Source: Dreissena polymorpha
Lineage: Eukaryota; Mollusca; Bivalvia; Myida; Dreissenidae
Assembly: GCF_020536995.1 (NCBI RefSeq)
Contig: NC_068366.1
Coordinates: 33,842,111-33,906,110 of the forward strand
Reading direction: 5' to 3'
Length of the DNA stretch: 64,000 nucleotides
Shown here: positions 56,533-64,000 of the stretch, piece after piece
How the letters are laid out: each line of letters opens with the position of its first letter
Position numbering within the stretch: position 1 is the first letter of the stretch
Made by a program: the position numbers and the translations under genes
Notes under the pieces: model-generated
The model's input: only the letters and a program-made list of their open reading frames with translations
Database searches by the model: none
Told to the model about the DNA's origin: nothing

Positions 56533-56929
56533 ATCACCTCGAGGTTGTCAAGGGACTTATACAAACATGTATATTGTATGTGTTGTCGTGAGGTGGTCGT
56601 TTCAGACGTACAACCAAAGTATCATCAACGACTGTAATTGCACGGGGCCTGTAAATGCGTCGTACGTATTCTGCAGACACTGCGCCTCTCGGTGGGTGAA
56701 TGCCGAAAACAACAACTGCGTATGTGCGCAAGATGTTCTTATGGTGGTTGTTTGTTGCACGACCGACGCATCAACTTCCGATCAGGGAAGACATATGTCG
56801 CTGTACGTTCGACTCAAGTTTTCGACAAAAAAATCTTGATGAAACCCGGTTGTTATCATAGTTTTATGTGGCTGCCACGCCAAAATCTAAACCTATCTAG
56901 TCATAGCCCTATTTAATTAAGAAACGAAT

Positions 56930-58226
56930 CTTACAAGAGTTCCGCGGTCGGAGACATATGCCCTCCCTCTAACAGTGCTTTGAACTAGTGACCCCAATTT
57001 CAATAGGGGCCATCTAAAGTCCAAGGCCAATGCACATGAGAAGTATCAAGCCAATCGGTCAATTCGTTGACGAGTTATTGATCGGAAAAGATTTTCACAC
57101 TTATTGTGACAGTGCCATTGACCTAGTGACCCCTAATTTCAAAAGAGGTCATCTACTGTCCAATGCCAATACAGATGGTCAGTATCAAGCCAATCGATAC
57201 ATCAGTTAGTGAGTCATTAATCAGAAACGATTTCACACTAAGTGGGAGCTTGACCTTTGACCAAGTGACCCCACTTTCGATTGGGGTCATCTACTGTCCA
57301 AAGCCAATGCACATGGGAAGTATCAAGTGTTGTAATTTTTAGTACATGTATATGAACTCAATTTAGACTGCTTTGTTTGATGACATCAAGGCATGGTGGA
57401 CATTTGTTATCAGAACAGGATACCAGGTGGTCATCATTTCATAATAAAGACTAGTCTGGTTTGTTGCTCGGCAAGTTCTGCTCGTCAGATATTTCAACAG
57501 TTGCAATAATAAATATCAATTAAATGTTAGGTACTATCAATGTCTTTCCACACATCCAAATATGGGAAGGTGGACAGATTCATATAAAAAGCCAGGTGCA
57601 GTGAGAAGCTGGGGGAAGAGTAGAATTGAACGTTGAGATGTAAAAGATACAAGTAGTGAGAGTTAGTGGCAGTTTGAGAGAGAATGGATTTTACCTAGAT
57701 TGTGAAGAAAGTTAACAAATAAACAGTATTGGTGTATATATTTATTCTCGTAGTGTGTAAATAAAATGTAGAGTGTATATACAGTGTTGTGAACTTATGA
57801 ACTTACCCCCTGAAAATTGTAACACAAGCCAATCGGTCAATTTGTTGACGAGTTATTAATCGGAAACGATTTTCACACTTATTGTGACAGTGACCTTGAA
57901 CTAATGACCCCAATTTCAATATACGTCATCTACTGTCCAAGGTCAATCCACATGTGAAGTTTCAAGCCAATCGGTCAATTCGTTGACAAGTTATTGATCT
58001 GAAACGATTTTAACACTTATTGTGACAGTGACCTTTGACCTTGTGACCCCAATTTCAATAGAGGTCATCTACCGTCCAAGGCCAATGCACATGTAAAGTA
58101 TCAAGACAGTCGGTCCATTTGTTGACGATTTTTTTTATTGAAAACGAACTGGTCTACCGACAGATGGACCAAGAGACATCCAGCAAAACAATATGGCCCT
58201 TCTTCTTCGAAGGGGAGCATAATAAT
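56930..58226 (+). mobile_element. N element: 138-bp tandem units with hairpin end, interrupted by a solo LTR
   Basis: Starts near AAGAGTTCCGCGGTCGGAG with ATATGCCCTCCC. Units contain CAATCGGTCAATTCGTTGAC and TGACCCCAATTTCAATAG, 138 bp apart where measured (57844 to 57982). Ends with an ACCGACAGATGGACC linker and CCCTTCTTCTTCGAAGGGG plus AGCATAA. The LTR at 57328-57824 sits inside one unit. Confidence 0.8.
57328..57824 (+). mobile_element. Solo LTR of an LTR retrotransposon (fossil)
   Basis: 497 bp, begins TGTTGTAATTTTTAG and ends CTGAAAATTGTAACA, an imperfect inverted terminal repeat with TG..CA borders. Both sides carry CAAG (57324-57327, 57825-57828), a 4-bp duplication, and the host N element is collinear across it. 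It has a TATA-like TATAAAA at 57583 and AATAAA signals at 57718 and 57759. No internal region is attached, so it is a solo LTR. The 4-bp duplication suggests a Gypsy-type element; family not certain. It is younger than the N element it interrupts. Confidence 0.85.
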
Positions 58227-59029
58227 AAAGTGTACTTAAGCTATGGCTGATAACCAAAGTTTCAAGCCTAAACAAGCGAGCTTAATCGTAGAGGAAGCAT
58301 CATTTATAACTCGTTCTTGATGGATAGAGTCAGAATGTTTATCTTGACAAAACTTTGTAGGACATGTTTTATTTTGGGTCAAGTTGGGTCAAACACTAAG
58401 TCACCAGGTAAAGACTTTAACAATATGTGCACCTTGCCCTCTTGTGAGTGCTTAAGGACCATCGTTACCTTCTTGTATATTTATTCAAGCACCAAAATCC
58501 AATGCACTCCAGGGGATCATGCAATTTATCGAACTTGACCAAGATGCCAAAACATAATAACCATAAGTCATAATGATCTGATTTGAACTATTTGACATAT
58601 ATAGCGGGAAGTGCATTGGTCACTGCTTGTCACTCAACATTCTTTAACAGACCACCGACTTAAAAAGACAATTACATATTAAGTAAACAACCATGTTTTA
58701 ATTAACCAACACTATCAACAAATCATTACACATGTTAGATGGGTACAAGTATCGCATACAAAAGAGCACAGTGTTCGTGATTTTTAAATAGCATGTGAGC
58801 ATGTTTGTGATTTATTTGATTAATACAAATTACAACAGTCAACAAATGCTGTCAATAGATTGAATTTTAACTAAGCATGGTAAAAATATTTCACATATGT
58901 ATTTTTTCCAGTGACAAACAACTTGAACAAAACCCTTTGGCAAACACTTTACATGTTCATCATTAATTCACGGACTAATTCTGAAACATGACCACATTTC
59001 AGAAATGGTAAAACCCATACATAAGTCAC
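58227..59029. other. Unassigned region
   Basis: Mostly AT-rich. 58320-58560 (GGTCAAGTTGGGTCAAACAC, CACTCCAGGGGATCATGC) reads like a diverged dispersed repeat in bivalves. No gene supported. Confidence 0.4.
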
Positions 59030-59235
59030 GTTTTGGGAAAACTTGACTTAATGCATGTGCGTAAAGTGTTGTGCCAGATAAGTCAATGCAGTTCATACAG
59101 GCTGAACTTTCATGTAAACAAAAATCCAGTCTAGGAAAACAGTGTTGTACCTCATAAGCCTGTGCCTACTGCACAGGCTTATCTGAGATGACACTTAACA
59201 GACATGCATTAAGCTCCGTTTTCCCAGAAGGCGGC
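59030..59235 (+). repeat. H repeat, full-length copy
   Basis: CACGTTTTGGGAAAACTTGA at one end, GCATTAAGCTCCGTTTTCCC at the other, with CATAAGCCTGTGCCTACTGC and its complement inside. Confidence 0.8.
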
Positions 59236-59282
59236 TGTACTAAAGGTTGTCTCTGAAGAAGCATGATAGGATTCATGATTTG

Positions 59283-59469
59283 ATTGGTTGCTATGACTCT
59301 GGCTGGTTGCTATGACTCTGACTGGTTGCTATGATTCTTGCTGGTTGCTATGACTCTGGCTGATTGCTATGACTCGGGCTGGTTGCTATGATTCTGGCTG
59401 GTTGCTATGACTCGAGCTGGTTGCTATGATTCTGGCTGGTTGCTATGACTCTGGCTGGTTGCTATGACA
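59283..59469 (+). repeat. 19-bp minisatellite, about 10 copies
   Basis: Unit TGGTTGCTATGACTCTGGC with variants at the CTCTGG part (ATTCTTG, CTCGGG, CTCGAG). Directly follows the H repeat. Confidence 0.9.
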
Positions 59470-60007
59470 AGAAAAACTGGCAGGATCCTTCTCCTCATAT
59501 CATTTAATGTCGAAAAACGCATCATATACACAGTTTGAGAAACTTTGGTGATAGCATAGAGCTATGTTTCTGAAAACATGATAAAAATCACAAGTCTAAG
59601 TTGACCTCAATTAACTTACAAAACAAATACTGCTTAAGAACTTACAGGATCCAAACATAGAAATTCCATCTAAAAAATTAGTAGATTATCTGAAATCTTT
59701 TCAGTTTCAACGAAATCCAGCTCAAAAAGCATAATTAGTTTTTCAAACTTTGAAGACTTTGGTTGCTTCTTTCATAACGTATTTAGTTATTAATGTTATA
59801 AACCAAACATTATTGCTGTAATGTGTAGAATTGTATCTTTTCCTTTCATAAAACATGTTGGATTTAACTAAAAGTAGCATGTAAATACAAACTTTTGAAA
59901 TACAGGTCTTGGTTTTTCTTATTTTTTTTTTTCAATAACGTGCAAGTAAAACTTTAGGAATGCAGGTCTTAAGTGTTGTACAAAATAAAATTGCAATCGG
60001 AGCATAC

Positions 60008-60118
60008 CATTTGTGATGCAAATGGACCGATGAAAGCACAGTATCGTCTCATGGCCTCCCTTATCTCCCCAGGCTGAATGGCCTTCTCTCTGGGAATGTC
60101 CAAGGAGTAGGGATGACC
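60008..60118 (-). CDS. Putative exon of an unrecognised minus-strand gene
   Basis: 111 bp with an acceptor CTCTGTTCACAG and donor ATG|GTATGC, phase 0 at both ends. It encodes 37 residues beginning GHPYSLDIPREKAIQPGEIR and ending YCAFIGPFASQM. The composition (Pro, charged, Cys, aromatic) is unlike translated repeat sequence, which argues for a true exon. I do not recognise the family. It is phase-compatible with the exon at 63536-63637, which would lie upstream in the same transcript. Downstream exons were not found; reading on past the donor hits a stop within about 13 codons, so it might also be a terminal exon. Confidence 0.55.
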
Positions 60119-60151
60119 CTGTGAACAGAGGGGAATACCACATACATTGGC

Positions 60152-60720
60152 CAAAACTATACTACCATTCGAAACATACTGCATAGTGTTGGCATGAGAG
60201 CTAGACAACCTGCCATTCCTGTTCCATTGATGCGCAACCACATCCAGGCACGTCTCCAATGGGCACAATATCACATAACCTGGTCTTTAAATGACTGGAC
60301 ACCAGTACTCTTCACAGACGAGTCTAGATTCTGTGTAGACTTTACAGATAGACGTGCACGGGTGTGGAGAATAACCAATGAGCGATTCGCACCAGTATGC
60401 ATCGCAAACCATGATCGTGATGGTGGGGGCTCAGTATTGGTTTGGGCTGGGATCAGCATGCAGGGGAAGACCAATCTGCATATCATTGATAACGGCACTA
60501 TGACAGCTAAGATATACGCCAGAGAGGTCTTGAATGTATACGTCCGTCCATATGCTGGAGCTTTATGCCCAAATTTCATTTTAATGGACGATAATGCAAG
60601 ACCTCACAGAGCCATGGTGACCAATGAGTACCTCCAAGCTGAAACAATCGTCAGGATGGAGTGGCCTGCGAGGTCTCCGGACCTCAATCCCATAGAGCAT
60701 GTCTGGGCCATGCTTCTTAA
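60152..60720 (+). mobile_element. Tc1-type (DD34E) transposase fragment
   Basis: In-frame from about TTIRNILHSVGMRARQPA to HVWAMLL. Contains the catalytic blocks FTDESRF (first Asp), FILMDDNARPH (second Asp) and SPDLNPIEHVW (Glu), with 34 residues between the second Asp and the Glu, the Tc1 spacing. The N-terminal DNA-binding domains and the C-terminus are missing, and no terminal inverted repeats are visible. The 3' side joins a G-type fragment directly. The region left is uninterrupted, which suggests a rather young loss. It lies about 30 bp from the exon at 60008-60118, on the opposite strand. Confidence 0.9.
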
Positions 60721-60945
60721 AAGTCACATTTATTGTCCAATCTTCATGAAACTTGGTCAGAATATTACCTTGGATGTGTACGAAAATGGTCCCGGTCTGT
60801 TGAAAAATGTGACCGCCAGGGTGTTCACTATTCATGAAAGTTGGTTAGAACATTTGTTCTAATGACATCTTGAGCTGCACGGAACAGGCGAGTTCCTTTA
60901 AATCTCAGGTGAGCCACTTTAGGCCTTTCGGGCCCTCTTGTTAGT
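60721..60945 (-). mobile_element. G element fragment fused to the Tc1 fragment
   Basis: AAGTCACATTTATTGTCCAA and TCTTCATGAAACTTGGTCAG are the complement of the G unit. It ends with CTTTCGGGCCCTCTTGTTA, the complement of the ACAAGAGGGCC start of G. The open frame of the transposase runs on into this piece, giving an artificial C-terminal extension. Confidence 0.75.
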
Positions 60946-61429
60946 TTTATAGGACTAACTCTGTAAACCACTGAATAGAGCCATTCTAAAAACTGATTAA
61001 TGTTCCATAAATGTTCGAACTGTAACAAATGGATGTACAGAATAAAACTGCTTTTTTAAAACTGGTCAGTATATATTCTCACTTCAGAGGGGATTAGGCT
61101 GGAGTCATTCTAGGGAAATTATCAGAAGGATTTTAAGAAAGTTTTAAATTTACTTAAAAGATTGCATAGCCACCATATATTCTCTAATAAATGCCCTGCC
61201 ACCTGTCAAAAATACCCCCAAAAAATCCATGCAAAATACATGATTTCATTTGCTGAATCAGTCTATGAAAATAAATGCATAAGATAAATCTTTGAATAAA
61301 ATGTTAAAATTATGTGCTACACAGTGAAATTATTATAATTTTCTTATAGTGATAAACATGTAAGTAAAATAATACTTTTATTTTGACCTCTATTAAACGC
61401 CCCTCCTAAGAAAAATGTAAGGCATTTTT

Positions 61430-62398
61430 GAGCATTCTTGAGTTATCATCCAGAAACCATTTTACAATTTCGGGTCACCGTGACCTTGACCTTTGACCTA
61501 GTGACCTGAAAATTAATAGGGGTCATCTGCCAGTCATGATCAATGTACCTATGAAGTTTCATAATCCTAGGCATAAGCGTTCTTGAGTTATCATCCTGAA
61601 ACCATTTTACTATTTCGGGTCACCATGACTTTGACCTTTGACCTAGTGACCTGAAAATCAATAGGGGTCATCTGAAAGTCATGATCAATGTACCTATGAA
61701 GTTTCATGATCTTAGGCATAAGCGTTCTTGAGTTATCATCCGGAAACCATTTTACTATTTCGGGTCACAGTGACCTTGACCTTTGACCTAGTGACCTGAA
61801 AATCAATAGGGGTCATCTGTGAGTCATGATCAATCTACCTATTAGTTTCATGATCCTAGGCATAAGTGTTCTTGAGTTGTCATCCGGAAACCATTTTACT
61901 ATTTCGGGTCACAGTGACCTTGACCTTTGACCTAGTGACCTGAAAATCATTAGGGGTCATCTGTGAGTCATGGTCAATCTACCTATCAAGTTTCATGATC
62001 CTAGGCATAAGCGTTCTTGAGTTATCATCCGGAAACGATTGTACTTTTTCGGGTCACCATGACCTTGACCTTTGACCTAGTGACCTGAAAATCAATAGGG
62101 GTCATCTGGGAGTCATGATCAATCTACCTATCAAGTTTCATGATCCTAGGCATAAGCGTTCTTGAGTTATCATCCGGAAACCATTTTACTATTTCGAATC
62201 ACTGTGACCTTGACCTTTGACCTCAAAATCAATAGGGGTCATCTGCGAGTCATGATCAATATACCTATGAAGTTTAATGATCCTAGGCCTAAGTGTTCTT
62301 GAGTTATCATCCGGAAACCATCTGGAGGACGGACATACAGACATACGGACCGACATGAGCAAAACAATATACCCCATCTTCTTCGAAGGGGGGCATAA
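61430..62398 (+). mobile_element. F element, copy 2 (145-bp tandem core)
   Basis: Six to seven units as in 26517-27556 (GGTCACMGTGACC near 61473, 61763, 61907), spaced 144-145 bp. The 5' start is missing. Ends GGACGGACATACAGACATAC, hairpin CCCATCTTCTTCGAAGGGGG and GCATAAAAA. Confidence 0.85.
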
Positions 62399-62656
62399 AA
62401 AATCACAGGCAATATTTAATAGCATGTTAATACTGTTAAACTGCAATTTATATAATTAATTATTTTGGAAAATGGTTTCCAAAATTTTTTTTTTTTCGGA
62501 TGATGATTTTTTATTTTATTATTTTGGGGGACAATATTTTATTTTTGCTAGAGGGCAAAATTTTGGCCTCAAATATGGAAATAAAAAACATGTCTTTCTG
62601 TTAATAAATGTTGTATTTGAAAGTCATGACTGGTTATATCACCTTTTGCTATACAT

Positions 62657-62965
62657 AACGAACAAGACTATTGCCAAGCAATATATGTCTCCTACCGGCT
62701 CCACCATTTTTTTAAATTATTTTTTTATTTGTTGCCATAGCAACCAGAATGTTTTGACGTAGGAACAAAATGAAATGACGTGCATAATGTCCATATTGCC
62801 ATCTTTCCATGTTTCAAGTTTCATGAAAAAATATTAAGAACTTTAAAAGTTATCGCAGGATCCAGAAAAGTGTGACAGACTCATGAACTGACGGACACAC
62901 TGATTAGTGGACACACAGAGCGTAAACCATAAGTCCCTCAGGTGAAACCGGTAGCGGACAAAAAG
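62657..62965 (+). mobile_element. R element, copy 1
   Basis: Starts ACGAACAAGACTATTGCCAA and ATATATGTCTCCTACC, contains GTTGCCATAGCAACCAG and ATGACGTGCATAATGTCC, ends CCATAAGTCCCTCAGGTG. The start hairpin TTGCCAAGCAA is shared with copy 2. Confidence 0.8.
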
Positions 62966-63202
62966 CTGGCAAAGTAATGATTGTAAACTATTTACATGAG
63001 CAACAAATAATTGTAATATGGTTACATGTTAAAATAGTTCCTGTTGTTCCTGAAGTACGAAACAGATTACCACAAGGAATTCTTCAAAAGAATACAAGCT
63101 GATAAATTATAGGCAGGACGCCATACAACAAGCAGGATAGTCATGGAGTGCTATTCACTGAGACACTTTTTTTTACGGAAAATTAGAAAAATATTGGTAG
63201 TT

Positions 63203-63500
63203 ACAACAAGACTATTGCCAAGCAATATATGTCCCCTACCAACTCCACCATTGTCAGATTTTTTTGATTTTTTTATTTGTTGCCATAGCAACCAGAATGT
63301 TTTGACGTAGGAACAAAATGAAATGACGTACATAATGTCCATATTGCCATCTATCCATGTTTCAGGTTTCATGAAAAAATATGAAGAACTTTTAAAATTA
63401 TCGCAGGATCCAGAAAAGTGTGAAAGACAGACTCACAGACAAACGCACAGAGCGCAAACCATAAGTCCCCTCTGGTGAAACCGTTAGGGCACAATAAATA
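63203..63500 (+). mobile_element. R element, copy 2
   Basis: Same order of blocks as copy 1, 546 bp further on, in the same orientation: ACAAGACTATTGCCAAGC, TTGCCATAGCAACCAGAATG, CATAAGTCCCCTCTGGTG. Ends 36 bp from the putative exon at 63536. Confidence 0.85.
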
Positions 63501-63535
63501 CCCCCAATGTTATGTCTAAGTGAGTGCAGTGTAAC

Positions 63536-63637
63536 CTTTCTCTTTTTCTTTTGCTTGGCCTTGCCACTGGCCCCCTGTGTTACCATGGTGATGCCCATCA
63601 GGCTAGGCTGACTGGTGACAGGGGTCGTAGGCGGGCT
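63536..63637 (-). CDS. Putative upstream exon of the unrecognised minus-strand gene
   Basis: 102 bp, acceptor GTTTGACTTTTAG, donor AAG|GTTACA, phase 0 at both ends. Only one of three frames is open: SPPTTPVTSQPSLMGITMVT followed by QGASGKAKQKKKRK. This looks like a Ser/Thr/Pro-rich linker ending in a basic patch that could act as a nuclear localisation signal. The donor is weaker than consensus. Joined in phase it would precede GHPYSLDIPRE. The family is unknown. Confidence 0.5.
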
Positions 63638-63647
63638 CTAAAAGTCA

Positions 63648-63791
63648 AACACAGGTACCAATCACTGTCTCAAACACAGGTACCGATCACTGTCTCAAAC
63701 ACAGGTACTGATCACTGTCTCAAACACAGGTACAGATCGCTGTCTCAAACACAGGTACCAATCACTGTCTCAAACACAGGTACCGATCACT
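63648..63791 (+). repeat. 25-bp minisatellite, about 6 copies
   Basis: Unit CAAACACAGGTACCGATCAC plus TGTCT, with CCA/CCG/CTG/CAG variants at one site. It starts 11 bp upstream of the putative exon's acceptor on the minus strand, so it lies in the intron's 3' end. Confidence 0.9.
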
Positions 63792-63800
63792 GAGATGAAA

Positions 63801-63830
63801 TTAGCCTCGCTCTGGAAAAACTGGGCTTAA
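63801..63830 (+). repeat. H repeat start, cut by a MITE
   Basis: TTAGCCTCGCTCTGGAAAAAC and TGGGCTTAA is the normal start of an H copy. It is interrupted at TTAA by the family 2 MITE that runs to the window's end. Confidence 0.75.
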
Positions 63831-64000
63831 CCCTTTGCATGCTGGGAAATTTGCCGTCTGCTAAAATGTTGTCTGCTGAATTTCTAAAATAAGCATTTTC
63901 TTCGATTTTTTTCAAAGAATACTATTAGAATAGCAAACAGTTTGGATCCTGATGAGACGCCACGTTCTGTGGCGTCTCATCTGGATCCAAACTGTTTGCA
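63831..64000 (+). mobile_element. TTAA-flanked MITE, family 2 (runs off the window)
   Basis: After TTAA (63827-63830): CCCTTTGCATGCTGGGAAAT, then the palindrome GCAAACAGTTTGGATCC to GGATCCAAACTGTTTGC. Nearly identical to 47286-47490 over the shared part. Confidence 0.9.

Larger units (their letters stand above)
53600..56929. other. Region upstream of metallothionein
   Basis: No supported gene. Contains a doubled 27-bp word, a family 1 MITE, an H repeat and a long-TIR MITE, listed separately. The part from 56080 to 56830 is richer in CpG than its surroundings and has overlapping open frames on both strands, none with a recognisable domain; a 5' exon cannot be excluded. Confidence 0.5.

Noticed and set aside
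56283-56591. 102-codon open frame in the CpG-richer stretch
   Set aside because: Overlapping frames are open on both strands, and no domain or splice partner was found; kept only as a regional observation.
60721-60862. C-terminal extension of the transposase ([15 protein letters not shown])
   Set aside because: This is antisense G-element sequence read in frame by chance, not part of a Tc1 transposase.

Overview
The window looks like nuclear DNA of a bivalve mollusc, most likely a dreissenid mussel (Dreissena). It is AT-rich, its genes are split by long introns, and it is full of short interspersed repeats with GACGGACAGACGG-type linkers that are typical of bivalves. The best species clue is a complete three-exon metallothionein with molluscan Cys spacing (begins MSDPCNCVETGDCRC). 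No bacterial-style operons, CRISPR arrays, rRNA or tRNA genes were seen.

Layout. (1) 1-17.9 kb, plus strand: the 3' part of a RhoGAP gene, closest to ARHGAP20. Five coding exons are visible, the last being 3.2 kb and encoding a long Ser-rich tail. (2) 17.9-24.6 kb: gene-free, dominated by a 2.5-kb minisatellite of 39-bp units with a superimposed 928-bp higher-order repeat. (3) 24.6-39.4 kb, minus strand: a complete seven-exon class I SAM-dependent methyltransferase of 262 aa, with introns packed with transposon-derived repeats. (4) 39.7-48.1 kb, plus strand: a complete five-exon mitochondrial pyruvate carrier subunit MPC2 (115 aa), divergent from the methyltransferase with only 232 bp between start codons. 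(5) 51.6-53.4 kb, minus strand: metallothionein, with a TATA box and two metal-response-element cores upstream. (6) 53.5-64 kb: repeats, a solo LTR, a Tc1-type transposase fragment and two phase-compatible exons of an unrecognised minus-strand gene.

The genes do not form an obvious pathway. The methyltransferase/MPC2 pair probably shares a bidirectional promoter. The most unusual feature is the repeat landscape. Many short non-autonomous elements share a plan: an 'ACAAGAG'-like start, a C-run near the 5' end, a core of 138-168-bp tandem units, a GACGGAC-type linker, and a 3' hairpin ending in G-run + CATAA. This resembles Helentron-associated elements such as bivalve pearl/CvA. Three families of TTAA-flanked miniature elements carry off-centre palindromes framed by GCAAAC..GTTTGC. 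Nested insertions, up to three deep, give a relative chronology. All splice sites were placed by eye from consensus, phase and family fit; no alignment or database search was run.
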